Below, piece by piece: positions 53,168 to 63,772 of a stretch of DNA of 64,000 nt. Under the pieces are notes generated by a model, which saw nothing but the letters and a program-made list of their open reading frames with translations, was not told where the DNA came from and did not search any database. Source of the DNA: Deroplatys truncata (lineage: Eukaryota > Arthropoda > Insecta > Mantodea > Mantidae); assembly GCA_030765065.1 (NCBI GenBank), contig CM060983.1, forward strand, positions 49,846,067-49,910,066, written 5' to 3'. The first letter of the stretch is position 1. Each line of letters opens with the position of its first letter. Both the position numbers and the translations under genes were made by a program.

Positions 53168-54100
53168 AATATATTGTTGCTTCACGTATGGAAAGCCAAT
53201 TTTAAGTAGGTTGTATTGAAGGAGGAGTTGTATTGTAGTTCAACTGTTGGGGAGCCGAACTTGAAGTAATTGCAACCGCGCGTATGATAAAAAGTTTCCG
53301 GTATCCTTCGACCCAAGTTAAAAAAATATTAACTTTGTAATTTGACTGTTTCTTTAAATATTATATATTTATGTTTGCCTCGGCTGTGTCAGTATTAATT
53401 TGTAGAGACCTGAATATCTTAACAAGGAATGGTGCGGCTGAAGAATGTAGGCTTACACAGATTATAATTTTACTTCACTCCTTTTATTAGTACTTGAGAC
53501 GATTTAAATAACACTTCACTGATATAGTGGGAGCTGTGAGATTATTTATTAATTACTTGCACTTTTTAAACACGTAAACTATTTTCGTCTCACACTGAAT
53601 ACGTATTAAACTTCTCGAGGACGCGTCTCGCGTCCGGTAGGAACGCTGTCCACAACCAACTGACTTTTGAATTTGTACAATTTGCCCTATTTCAGTTTCT
53701 GATTGGCTAATTCTACTCCAATAGAATACTTTCATTTAACTCAAGCTTTTTTCTGGTTGTTGATTGGCTATTTATAAACTATCTCAAAATTTACATTATT
53801 GTTGCTCCAATAATTACAAGTAGCATTATTAAACTTTCTTATTCATTATTGTCTCAAGGTTACCTCTTTGTTACCTCATTGTTAGGAATTTTTAACCTAT
53901 TATGCTTACAGCTCCTACATTATTAAATTACGTAATACATTCACATAACATTGTTAAACATGTACATAATAATATGAACATTAATACAATGACTGTTAAA
54001 TAATTTTAATATGTTACTTTATACACATATTGCTTTTAGGGTGGCTGTTATTATATTTAAATTATATAATTTGACTGAAATCATTTTAATGTTTAAAAAT
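53168..54100 (-). mobile_element. LTR-1 copy I
   Basis: The complement runs from near 54,097 through GGAGCTGTAAGCATAATAGG, AGCCAATCAGAAACTG, CCTCGAGAAGTTTAATACG, CTCACAGCTCCCACTATATC and GACACAGCCGAGGCAAACAT. The leader GTTCGGCTCCCCAACAGTTG and the CTTTCCATACGTGAAGC module follow. Confidence 0.7.
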
Positions 54101-54104
54101 ACGG

Positions 54105-54322
54105 GCTCAAATCAAATACCAAATTTGGTACTTATCCGAGATTTCGTTTTTGAGTTATGCTGCTCACAGAAAGACATACATACAGATAGAGAAACATACA
54201 CAAGGACATGTTTCCAAAAATGCTTTATTTGGATTCAGGGCACTTCAAAATATGTATTTCGATATCGAATTTTTGGGTGGAATGCAAACTTCCCCTACTT
54301 ACTATACGTAGTAAAGAAAGTA
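54105..54322 (-). repeat. R2 terminal fragment
   Basis: CAAATACCAAATTTGGTACT, GAGTTATGCTGCTCACAG and GTAGTAAAGAAAGT in reverse orientation. Confidence 0.8.
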
Positions 54323-54325
54323 AAA

Positions 54326-54570
54326 AAGCGTATTGTACAAAAAAGCGTAATCTCTTTAAAACCAACAATTTATTTCTAATAACTTTTTTGTGGTATTAGC
54401 ATTTCCAGAGACATCCGTTATTGTGGATTTAATTTTTCAATACTTTGTCATTTTTTAAGTGCTGTGGCTATTAACTTGCTTCTCGGGATATCAATAGAAG
54501 GTACGGAATGTCAAGGTCAGTATATAGCGACCCGCTTTTAAACATCTATGGATATGTTTAGCTATTTCTG
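54326..54570 (+). repeat. R2 middle fragment
   Basis: GTATTGTACAAAAAAGCGTA, ACCAACAATTTATTTCTAAT and GGTCAGTATATAGCGACC lie in forward orientation. Confidence 0.7.
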
Positions 54571-55104
54571 CAAAGATTGTCAAAGGTATCCACCGTTTTT
54601 TCTTTTACTACTGGCATTTAATTCCAACACAGTTACTTCAGGTATTAATATCGAAGTTTTTAATGTTAATACATTCAAGTAAAGCTGAAACAAACTTTCA
54701 AGCTTGGGTAAAAACGAAGGATAAGAAAAACCATGTTTTCATGGGGACAAGGTAGTCTTGAACAAATGGACATTTTACCTTAAGTGTGTTAAATTACCAA
54801 TGCTTTTAAACTTCTCAATGGTTTCTCCTGAAATTTTTATGAATTATTCTATAAATCATGGTAATTATTTAAAATGGTTGTTTGTATTGATAGCCTATGT
54901 AGTTGAGTCCTTAAAGGTATTTAATTCAGCAGAAAAATTATAAACTTTACTCTTAAAACATGTGAATTCATATTAACTTTTTCTCTGATACTACTTGCAA
55001 TACAGAATCCCACATTTGCATACTTGTTCTTAGTATAATCAGCCATCTTCTGTACCTCAATTATTTAGTTATGTATACCAGTTCACTAGAAATTGAAAAA
55101 AATA

Positions 55105-55787
55105 TCTCACGTGTTACACTCACATGGCTTTCCCCACTCTTTTACAAACTATTTTTACAAACGCTTATTCTCCATCTACTTCATGTTAATCGAGATGTTA
55201 ATCTTATTGCTAATTTTCTTGTAGATTCAAGGGGAATTGGTAGGCTTTAAGCGATAGTCAAATATTTTAAGAGCTGGTTGCTACGTGGAGTATTCCATTC
55301 TCTTGCATTACCAGGACAAAAAAAATTAATAACGAATTTGAGAAAAAAGTATAAGTATTGGAAAATTTAGGGGAATAACAAGCAATATCTCGAAAATGGT
55401 TTACTCAACGAAAAAATGTATATGGCATAAATTGTGTATTTTAACGCGATCTACATTTTTTGTGTAGTAAAATTTTGTCTATCTCTTATGCTTTAACGGT
55501 TATGCAAAAGTCATTCACAATGAAGAATACTTTTGGAGACATTCCCAGAAAATTCGAGATATACATTTCATTTGTCATGAAAATATCTTAAACATATGAC
55601 ATTTTAATCAAAATCGTTAGAGCCGTTTTTGAGAAAATTAAAATTTTTAAAAAACTTCCATGTAAAGGGTAATCTGTGATGGGGGATTTTCTTGAAAACC
55701 TTCGTGTCGCATCTGGAAGATACTGAACCTAAATACCAAGTTTGGTGTTTATCCGATTGTTCGTTTTTGAGTTATGCTTATCACAGA

Positions 55788-55818
<31 letters not shown>

Positions 55819-55952
55819 GCAAGGACATGTTTCCAAAAATAGTTTTTTGGATTCAGGAGGCAACAAAACATGTATTTCCGGTGAAATCTCGGTATCGAAT
55901 TTTTGGGTGGAATACAATACTTCCCCTACTTACTATACGTAGTAGAGAAAGT
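55105..55952 (-). repeat. Full-length R element (848 bp) inside repeat S
   Basis: TCTCACGTGTTACACTCACA to GTAGTAGAGAAAGT. The other S copy has an uninterrupted A/T run at this point, giving a natural empty site. The microsatellite here is (CA)n followed by (GC)n at about 55,790-55,820. Confidence 0.93.
55805..55821. repeat. (CG)n run inside R
   Basis: Alternating C and G replace part of the usual CA repeat; such a run can adopt left-handed DNA in principle. Confidence 0.85.
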
Positions 55953-56383
55953 AAAAATTTATTCACAAAGTCAAAAAGTAAAAATGTGGAAAATTTGCAA
56001 TGTTCTTGCTTTCATGTATTATAAAATTGTGATTGTGATTCAGAAAGTTTAACTATGTGTTGTATACATGTACTGAAAATTTCAGCTCTCTACCTCTCAG
56101 GCTTTCTGAGAAGAAGGTACATAAGTATCCAAAAATGTTGTTCTCAGAAAACTAAATTTAAAGATTGAACATTAAAATTCTGACACCTTCAGTACATTCC
56201 AGGGTCATAATAATCTGCACCTTCATTCCTCGATTGCTTCAGCTTTTTTGACTGCCATCTGTTGGTCCTGGCCTCTTTTGTTAATTCCTGAACTGTTCTT
56301 TGGGCATGATATCGTTTGTTGTTGAAAGATGCAAAAATGCTCTAAAAAGGGCGTTGTATGACAGCTTTAAAGGAATGTGGCCT

Positions 56384-57164
56384 AGCATTTAAAGATATTT
56401 AAATGTCTTAAAAACTTTTAATCCCCAAAAAGTATAAATTTTCTGGAACTGCAAATACTACATGTTATTTTTGACCATTTCAGAGTACCTTGTTCCCCTA
56501 AGCTGATACGACCTTTAAGAGAGTACTTGCTAACGTTACCGAAGCGCTTGATGCGGCCATAATTTTGGTGGATCCATTATAAATTTCACCACGTATTAAA
56601 TGTGTTAACCCAGACAGTTGAATGTCTAGCAGCGAGCAAGTGAAACAGGAAAAGCCCGGGCTAGAGGAAACGCGATGTGTCTCGGTATCTTATGCGTTCA
56701 TTTCCAAGTTAACTCCCAGGGCAAGACGACAGTCACATACGTCAACAAGTTCATGTGTCCCCATAGGAAACAATCAGCTGTGTAGAGCGAGACAGAGGGC
56801 GCAAGTATCTCCGGTACATTTCCGTTTGTGAGCTTACTGGATAAACCCCACCAACAACACTGGCGAGCCCAACACAGATTCTGTACTTGTGTTGGATTGG
56901 AAACAGAGAAGGCTACCTCTCTATATCAAGAATAAGCGATGACCCAGCATAATTGAATGTGTGTTAAAATTAGAGACGATAAATATCTATTTCTTCCAGA
57001 AGGAAATAGGCCTGTCGAAATCTTCCATCCTCAGTTAAGCGGACAAATACTCTGAAATGGTAAGAAATAACATTTTTTGTTTTAGGCACTAATAAAATCT
57101 CTATTCCTTCGGTTTCAGAAAATACATACTTTTGGGGGATAAGAGGTTTATAAGACATTTAAAT
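56384..57164. other. Spacer between the S arms, unassigned
   Basis: A 69-residue plus frame (56,622-56,831) has no recognisable motif. A GC-richer patch lies at 56,620-56,900. Confidence 0.4.
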
Positions 57165-57460
57165 ACTGAAAATCCCCCGGCCCTGACTAACCTTTACATG
57201 GAACGTTTCTCGAAAACTTTGATGTTCTCAAAAATGACTAACGATTTTGATTAATATATTACACGTTTAAGATATTTTCGTGACAAATGAAATGTAATTC
57301 TTGAATTTTCTATGAATGTCCCCAAAAGTCGTCTTCATTCTGAATGAGTTTTGCATAACTGGTAAACTGTAACAGATAGAGAAAAATTTACTACACAATA
57401 ATTTATGTTCATACTTTTTTTTTGTCGAGGGAACCATTTTCGAGATATTCCTTGTTCTTT
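57165..57460 (+). repeat. R middle fragment
   Basis: AATCCCCCGGCCCTGACTAA to CATTTTCGAGATATTCC lies in forward orientation and runs into a T run. Confidence 0.82.
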
Positions 57461-57462
57461 TT

Positions 57463-57768
57463 ACTTTCTCTACCACGTACATAAGTAGAGAAGGTATTAT
57501 ATTCCACCCAAAATTTCGATACCTAGATTTCACCGGAAATACATGTTTTGAGGTGCACTGAATGCATATAAAGCATTTTTGGAAACATGTCTGTGTGTGT
57601 GTCTGTGAGCAGCATAACTCAGAAACGAACAGTCGGACAAACACCAAACGTGGTATTTAGGTTTAGTATCTTCCAGAGATGTGACACGAAGGTTTTGAAG
57701 AAAATCACCCAACCCTGTCTACCCTTTACCTGGAACGTTTTTCGAAAATTTTAATTTTCTCAAACAGC
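57463..57768 (+). repeat. R 5' part
   Basis: ACTTTCTCTACCACGTACAT to AATTTTAATTTTCTCAAA, then abruptly Tc1 sequence. Confidence 0.87.
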
Positions 57769-58085
57769 GTGTGTAGTACCAACAGTGAAGTTCGGAGGTG
57801 GTGGTGTTATGGTGTGGTCGTGTTTTTGCTGGAGGAGCTTGCACCCATGTTGTTTTGCGTGACACGATCACAGCGCAGACCAACATTGATATTTTAAGCA
57901 CCTTCTTGCTTTCCACTGTTGAAGAGCAATTCGGGGATGGCGATTGCATCTTTCAACACGATTGAGCACCGGTTCATACTGCACGGGCTGTGGCGGAGTG
58001 GTTATACGACATTAACATCCCTGTAATGGACTGGTCTGCACAGAGTTCTGACTTGAATCCTATAGAACACCTTAGTAGCGTTTTC
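57769..58085 (+). pseudogene. Tc1 transposase fragment without ends
   Basis: It corresponds to residues about 180-281 of the copy at 58.9 kb. It starts at the CVV(S/P)TVKFGG region, continues through MVWSCF, ITAQTNIDILSTFLLS and EEQFGDGDCIFQHD (second catalytic Asp, followed by a stop, TGA), and ends at LNPIEHL with the Glu. Neither terminal repeat is present, and the left side joins R directly. It is therefore a rearrangement or deletion product rather than a fresh insertion. Confidence 0.88.
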
Positions 58086-58446
58086 TAGGATTAGTTCGAA
58101 ACTATCTATGCTGTTTTCCATGGTAACTGGTATACGTACACAAATAATGTTACCCTAAAATGATTGTGTAACTTCTTAAATATTCATCCTATTGAAATTT
58201 TGTTATAACACAAACCGCCAGAATCATCCTGCTTATAAGCTTTGATATTTGACATTTTTCATAAAATTCGATAATAAGCGAGATATTGGATTTTCGAATT
58301 TCGCGCCCCATTATAACCCCTCCACTTGGGTAAAATAATTAAGAAGTCATACAGTCTGTTCTCTAAGTGAGACCTAACGTATGTTAAATACCAAGTTTCA
58401 CAACAATAGGTTCGGCACACCTACACACAAACTGCTACTCTGCATT
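58086..58446. other. Spacer, no feature recognised
   Basis: Short words such as ATACCAAGTTTCACAACAAT recall old transposon DNA, but no family can be assigned. Confidence 0.35.
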
Positions 58447-58879
58447 CCTTTAAAGCTGTCATGCAACGTCCCTTTTAGAACCTTCTTGTATCTTTCAAAA
58501 ACGAACAACTATATCATGCCCAGCGAGCAGTCCAGCAATTAACAAAAGAGGCTAGGACCAAGAGAAGGCAATAAGAAAAGCTGAAGCAATCCAGGAATAA
58601 AGGTGCAGATGATTATGACCCTGGAATGTGCTGAAGTGTGTCAAAATTTTAATGTTCAAACTTAAATTAATTTTCTCAAAACAACATTTTTGGATACTTA
58701 TGTACCTTCTTCTCAGAAAGCCTGAGAGGTAGAGAGCTGAAATTTTCAGTACATGTATACAACACATAGTTAAACTTTCTGAACAACAATCATAATTTTA
58801 TAATTTATATTAGTGATATTAACAAAGCAAAAACATTGCAAAATTTCCACAGTTTTACCTTTCTGACTTTCTGAGTAAC

Positions 58880-58901
58880 TTTTTTTTTTTTTTTTTTTTT
58901 T
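58880..58901. repeat. 22-base T run
   Basis: It lies exactly where the other S copy carries an R insertion. Confidence 0.9.
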
Positions 58902-58923
58902 CAATTTCTAGTGAACCGATATA

Positions 58924-60169
58924 CACTGCGTGATCAAAAGAATCCAGACACCTGGCTGAAAATGACGTACAAGTTCGTGGCGCCCTCCATCGATAATGCC
59001 GGAAGTGAATATGGTGTTGGCCCACCCTTAGCCTTGATGACAGCGTTCACTCTCGCGGGCATACTTTCAATCAGGTGCTGGAAGGTTTCTTGGGGAATGG
59101 CAGCCCATTCTTCACGGAGTGCGTTGCTGAGGAGAGGTATCGGTGTAGGTCGGTTAGGCCTGGCACGTAGTTGGCGTTCCAAAATATTCCACAGGTGTTC
59201 TATAGGATTCAAATCAGGACTCTGTGCAGGCCAGTCCATTACAGGGATGTTATTGTCATGTAGCCACTCTGCCACAGCCCGTGAAGTATGAACAGGTGCT
59301 CGATCGTGTTGAAAGATGCAATCGCCATCCCCGAATTGCTCTTCAACAGGGGAAAGCAAGAAGGTGCTTAAAATATCAATGTAGGTCTGCGCTGTGATCG
59401 TTTCACGCAAAACAAGGGGTGCAAGCCCCCTCCAGGAAAAACACGACCACATCATTACACCACCACCTCCGAATTTCACTGTTGACACAACACACGCTGG
59501 CAGATGACGTTCACTGGGCATTCGCCATACCCACACCCTCCCATTGGATCGCCACATTGTATACCGTGATTCGTCACTCCACACAACGTTTTGCCACTTT
59601 TCAATCGTGTAATGCTGACGCTCCTTACACCAAGCGAGGCGTCGTTTGGCATTTTCCTGCGTGATGTGTGGCTTATGAGTAGCCGCTCGACCATGGAATC
59701 CAAGGTTTCTCACCTCACGCCTAACTGTCATAGTACTTGGAGTGGATCCTGATGCAGTTTGGAATTCCTGTGTGATGGTCTGGATAGATGTCTGCCTATT
59801 ACTCTTTACGACCCTCTTCAAATGTCGGCGGTCTCTGTCAGTCAACAGACGAGGTCGGCGTGTACACTTTTGTGCTGTACATGTCCCTTCACGTTTCCAC
59901 TTCACTATCACATCAGAAATAGTGGACCTAAGGATGTTTAGGAGTGTGGAAATCTCGCGTATAAACTTCTGACACAAGTGACACCTAATCACGTGACCAC
60001 GTTTGAAATCCGTGAGTTCCACGGTGCGTCCCATTCTGTTGTTTCACGATGTCTAATGACTAGTGTGGTTGCGGATAATGAGTACCAGGCAGTATGTGGC
60101 AGCACAATGCACCTAAAATGAAAAACGTATGTTTGTGGAGGTGTTCGGATAATTTTGATCACATAGTGT
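58924..60169 (-). mobile_element. Tc1 element (1,246 bp), best preserved
   Basis: The left end is CACTGCGTGATCAAAAGAAT; the complement of the right end is CACTATGTGATCAAAATTAT. TA is present at 58,922-58,923 and 60,170-60,171. The uninterrupted S copy at 55,070 has a single TA at the matching point (tatgTAtacc), confirming insertion at TA with duplication. Confidence 0.96.
58934..60034 (-). CDS. Tc1-type DD34E transposase, full-length frame
   Basis: This enzyme binds the terminal repeats of its element, excises it and inserts it at TA in the nucleus. The 366-residue frame starts MGRTVELTDF. Two helix-turn-helix units occupy roughly residues 1-115, with the basic TRRPR motif (58-62) between them. 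The catalytic triad is complete: D154 (WSDESRYTMW), D244 (FQHDRAPVHT) and E279 (SPDLNPIEHL), with 34 residues between D244 and E279. The two sister copies end at a TGA two codons after a Pro. Here that codon is TCA (59,006-59,008), so the frame runs 24 extra residues into the terminal repeat. The standard protein is thus 342 residues. No stop or frameshift interrupts the core. Whether it is active is unknown; the terminal repeats carry point differences. Confidence 0.93.
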   Translation of the reverse strand: MGRTVELTDFKRGHVIRCHLCQKFIREISTLLNILRSTISDVIVKWKREGTCTAQKCTRRPRLLTDRDRRHLKRVVKSNRQTSIQTITQEFQTASGSTPSTMTVRREVRNLGFHGRAATHKPHITQENAKRRLAWCKERQHYTIEKWQNVVWSDESRYTMWRSNGRVWVWRMPSERHLPACVVSTVKFGGGGVMMWSCFSWRGLAPLVLRETITAQTYIDILSTFLLSPVEEQFGDGDCIFQHDRAPVHTSRAVAEWLHDNNIPVMDWPAQSPDLNPIEHLWNILERQLRARPNRPTPIPLLSNALREEWAAIPQETFQHLIESMPARVNAVIKAKGGPTPYSLPALSMEGATNLYVIFSQVSGFF

Positions 60170-60626
60170 ACATAACTAAATAATTGAAGTTCCGAAGATA
60201 GCTGATTATACTAACAACAAGCATACAAAAGTGTTATTCTGTATTGCAAGTAGTATCAGAGAAAAAGGTACATGAATTGACATGTTTTAAGAGTAAATTT
60301 CATTATTTTTCTGCTGAATAACATAATTTTACGGACTCAACTACATAAGCTATCAATGCAAACAACCACTTGAAATAATTGTCATGATTTATAGAATAAT
60401 TTATAAAAATGTCAGGAAAAAACATTGAGAACTTTAAGATAAGTGGTAATTTAACACACTTAAGGTGTAATTTCCACGTGTTCCACCTTGTCCTCTTAAA
60501 CACTTAGTCCCATCTTATTCTTCCTTCCTGGCCGTATCCTCTAGATATATAATTTAACAAACCTTTTGGTATTCGTTCCTCTTTTATTCTTAATAAATAT
60601 CAGTTATTTTTGTTGTTGATAATTAC

Positions 60627-60656
60627 TTTCTCTACTACGTAAAGTAGGAGTAGGTA
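60627..60656 (+). repeat. R start fragment
   Basis: ACTTTCTCTACTACGTAAAG, then a switch into SINE-B-related sequence. Confidence 0.65.
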
Positions 60657-60659
60657 CGA

Positions 60660-61110
60660 GGTGGCCTTAAAACCTCGACTACAAGATCTTTAGTGCCTAA
60701 GGTACAACAGGGCAGAGGGCAGGGTCCCTACATTTACAGATTGTAACTCCCTGGATGGCACTTGTCAACCAGCTCTCTTCTCCCTGCAGGCTTGCATATC
60801 CTGGTGGGGGCCCGGAACTCGGAGACGCCCCCATTCCGGGGGAGAAAAGGTTAGATAGAGCATCATTTTACCGTGCCATGCAACGCCAAGACTCCCGTAG
60901 ACACTTTCAACCCTGAAAGAGACCAAGCCTATAAAAAGTGAAGTGAAATGAGAATGGAGATGAAATGGAGGGGCAGAAAATTCGGGGGATGTAATGAACC
61001 TTCGCAGCATTCGCCTAGCGACCCAGGGAAACCCCCGGCCGCGGGAATCGAACCAATAACCTCCCGACTGCGGGCCACAGATATTATCGCCTGAGTCATC
61101 CCGCTAGATA
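60660..61110 (-). mobile_element. Long SINE-B copy with GC-rich body
   Basis: The complement begins TCTAGCGGGATGACTCAGGC (A box) and has the B box TTGGTTCGATTCCCGC (about 61,045), then GGGTTTCCCTGGGTCGCTAG. The body contains TCATTTCACTTCACTTTTTA and a GC-rich block near 60,800-60,840. It is longer than the other family B copies, comparable with the 8.6-9.15 kb block. Confidence 0.75.
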
Positions 61111-61111
61111 C

Positions 61112-61793
61112 TAAAAAGTAGGCAAAGTATTAAATTCCACCAAAAATTAGATATCGATTATATGTTCTGAGGACCCCTAAACCAAAAAAAGGCATTTTTA
61201 GAAAAATATCCATGTGTGTTTCTGAACAGCATAACTCAAACATCGAATCTCTGGATAAAAACCCTCCAAGGATGCGAACGAAGAAATCCTCAAAATACCT
61301 TTTATATGGAACATTTTAATCTTACGATAAGTTAAAATACCATACATTAAAGACAATTAAATTAAGATAAAAGGTATATATTGAATTTTCTGAGAATAGC
61401 TTATGACGTCCTCTTCAAAACTGGTAAACGTTAAGTGATAGACGAAAGCGTACTACACAAAAAATGTAGATCTCTTTAAATCACGCAATTTGTTTTACAT
61501 AACTTTTTTGTGGCATCGGCCACTTCCGAGGTATTCGAGTCGATCGATTTTGAGTCTTTTCTCGCCATTGCAGGGAAAGAGTATGACAATTTTAAGACCA
61601 GTATATAGCGTCCAGTTCTTAAACATTTGACTATCGCTATTCCCTTTGTATCTATAACGAAATGTGTAATGTTGCTATTTCTGCAGAGGTTTATGTGGAT
61701 TAAAATGAAATAATAAAATAAAATGTTGTAAGAATAATTTGTATACTACTAATAAACAACCGAGGGTAGAGAAAACTATGTAAATGTAACACA
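61112..61793 (+). repeat. R2 element
   Basis: AAGTAGGCAAAGTATTAAAT to TGTAAATGTAACACAGA, followed by a T run. It includes CCAGTATATAGCGTCCAG and AACGAAATGTGTAATG. Confidence 0.83.
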
Positions 61794-62219
61794 GATTCTT
61801 TTTTTTTATTCGCAATGGATATGCAAAACTGAAACGCAGCTTTGTGTATGGTAAAAACATATTTTAGCGTTGGCATCCTTGAATAAGATGCCTCACGCTT
61901 TTAACCTCAAGTTCAAACACCGGCACAGACAGGACATTGTATTAAATACAATTGTTGCGTCGTATCATCTCCATACCTGCAGACCAGAAATCCTGCATAT
62001 TCTAGTATCTAATATCACGAGAAAGCAGTTAAAACAACATTAAATCCTTTATATCCTGCTCGGTTTCATTACCGTTACGTCTGACTCGACATGACTCATT
62101 AAATAACTCATTTGGAAATGTTTTCTGCGTATTCGCTTACAATCAAAGGAAATTCGTATCTCTCTGACCGTGTCAGCACGTAATCTCAAGAATCACTGGA
62201 TGTAATTACTGTGTTTTTT
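61794..62219. other. Spacer, no feature recognised
   Basis: Not matched to any repeat family here; no coding signal. Confidence 0.45.
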
Positions 62220-62321
62220 ACTTTCTCAACTATGTATAGTAGGTAGGGGAAAGTATTGTATTCCGCCCAAAATCTAGATACCGAGATTTCAACGGAAATA
62301 CATGTTTTGAGGCCTCCCGTG
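62220..62321 (+). repeat. R 5' fragment
   Basis: ACTTTCTCAACTATGTATAG to ACATGTTTTGAGGCCTCC. It ends abruptly where a reverse copy begins. Confidence 0.82.
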
Positions 62322-62409
62322 TCACATGACTTTCTTTACTCTTGTACAAACTATTTTTAAAAACGCTTATTCTCCATATGTTTCATGTTAATCGAGATAT
62401 CGAGATGTT
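62322..62409 (-). repeat. R element, part 1 (interrupted by non-LTR element)
   Basis: GTGTCACATGACTTTCTTTA to ATCGAGATGTT. It resumes at 63,773 after the retrotransposon; ATGTT is present on both sides. Confidence 0.88.
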
Positions 62410-63772
62410 CTAGTTCTAGTTTGAGAAGGGGTGGGTTTTATGCCCAAGCACTGCGACCTTAAGATCTATTGCGCATCCCCCCTTTCATCAGTTAAGTAGT
62501 CTGTTGCTCGATATGAACTTAACCAGACTGCTAACTGAGGCTTTCGATAGTTCATCTATCTTTGGAAAGTGTCTGCCAAAAGTACTTGCTCTTTGATTTG
62601 CAAGAGCAGGGCAATCACATAGTAGATGAGTAACAGTCTCATCTCCTTCTAGACATCTACTACATATAGGGTTGTTAAACAATTCCATTCTGTATAGAGT
62701 AAACTTTAGGGCACAGTGTCCTGTAATGAATCCTGTTGCCCATGCAAGTCTTCTTCTACTAAGACCGCGCAGGTACTTTGCCCGGCTGTTATCCAGGTCT
62801 GTAATAAACAACTTGGAATGTCTGCAACCCTCAATGGAGTTCCAGTAGTTCTTGTGTTCTGCTTGAGCCCAGCACTTAATAGCCTTTTTTCAGTGGTCTG
62901 TAGGACACTCCCAGTACAGGCTCCGGACGAAAAAATGGGATTTCACTGCTAGTCTTGGCTGCTTCATCTGCTTTCTCATTGCGTGGTATACCTATGTGTC
63001 CTGGCACCCACATAAGTTGAACCTTATTGTGTTCAGCCAGTGTCATTAAGGATTCCCGGCATTCTGAGACGAACTTTGATTTTATTCATGGTGATTCAAG
63101 TTCTTTAAGAGCAGCTTGGCTGTCTGAGCGGATAAGAACACTTCTATTCTTAAATCTCCTTTTAATGCTTACCATGACACTGGCTAGGATTGCATAAACC
63201 TCAGCCTGGAAAACTGTAGCTAAGGTGCCAAGACTATAAGAAATCTTGGTACCATTACCGTAAAGACCAGCCCCCGTTCCCGATTTGGTTCTAGAAGGCA
63301 GATTGGGCCTTTGTTATTATGAGGTTTTACCAGTCTTTCCCATTCACTCCGCTGTGGATAGGAGACCGTAAATTTCAAATCAAACTTGAATCTTGTTTCA
63401 AGAATGTCAGTCCTCATGTTGAGTATCTGTTGAACATTCTTATCCCAAGAAAGCTTGACATGATTAATATGTCCAATATTAGACACTTTAGTTTGGCGAC
63501 AAATACGGTGATACGCGATCATGGCTTCTGCCTTCATCCCTATGTGGAGAGGTGTGAGCCCAATCAGCATCTCCATTGCCGCAGTTGGAGTAGTTTTGAA
63601 GGCTCCCATAATTGAAATGCAGAAGGTCCTCTGTAATTTACAGAGTTCCTTTCTGCACACCTTTAAATTAACTCTAGGCCACCACATCAGTGCGGCATAA
63701 GAGAATATAGGTCTCACCATGGCAGTGTATATCCAATACACAATGCTAGGTTTCAGACCCCATGTCTTACCA
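62410..63772 (-). mobile_element. 5'-truncated non-LTR retrotransposon in R
   Basis: It splits an R copy with a 5-base duplication ATGTT (62,405-62,409 and 63,773-63,777). The minus-strand 3' end is GGGCATAAAACCCACCCC followed by a short TAGAAC-type repeat tail rather than poly(A). Only the last ~1.36 kb remain, which is typical 5' truncation during target-primed reverse transcription. Confidence 0.9.
62488..63772 (-). pseudogene. Reverse transcriptase end, RNase H and Cys/His tail
   Basis: Reading from 63,772 downward, GKTWGLKPSIVYWIYTAMVR and SYAALMWWPRV form the thumb region after the polymerase of a Jockey-related reverse transcriptase. KLQRTFCISIMGAFKTTPTA and MLIGLTPLHI follow. RNase H follows with VFQAEVYAIL (Glu), VLIRSDSQAALKELE (Asp) and MWVPGHIGIPRNEKADEAAK (His and final Asp region). 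The opening TDGS motif is damaged. A TGA stop lies at 63,086-63,088. The C-terminal tail has ICSRCLEGDETVTHLLCDCP (62,590-62,650). The 195-residue frame 63,220-63,807 begins inside R, so its first 11 or so residues do not belong to the retrotransposon. Not functional. Confidence 0.9.

Larger units (their letters stand above)
54715..56383 (+). repeat. Repeat S copy 1 (interrupted by R)
   Basis: This ~0.8 kb sequence has an inverted copy at 58,447-60,535. Matching blocks include ACCTTAAGTGTGTTAAATTA, TATGTAGTTGAGTCC, CTCTGATACTACTTGCAATA, GTTCACTAGAAATTGAAAA, CTACCTCTCAGGCTTTCTGA and ATGACAGCTTTAAAGGAATG. An R at 55,105-55,952 interrupts it. It encodes no recognisable protein. Confidence 0.88.
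58447..60535 (-). repeat. Repeat S copy 2 (interrupted by Tc1)
   Basis: Inverted relative of the 54.7 kb copy. A Tc1 at 58,924-60,169 interrupts it. With the insert removed, the remaining ~0.84 kb aligns block by block to copy 1 with its R removed. An A run (T run 58,880-58,901 on this strand) marks the site where R sits in copy 1. Confidence 0.88.

Noticed and set aside
58911-59291. 126-residue plus-strand frame over the Tc1
   Set aside because: Antisense shadow of the transposase; the same antisense words recur in the other Tc1 copies.
58934-60034. Host gene domesticated from a transposase
   Set aside because: It lies inside an element with both terminal repeats and TA flanks, so it is simply a transposon copy.
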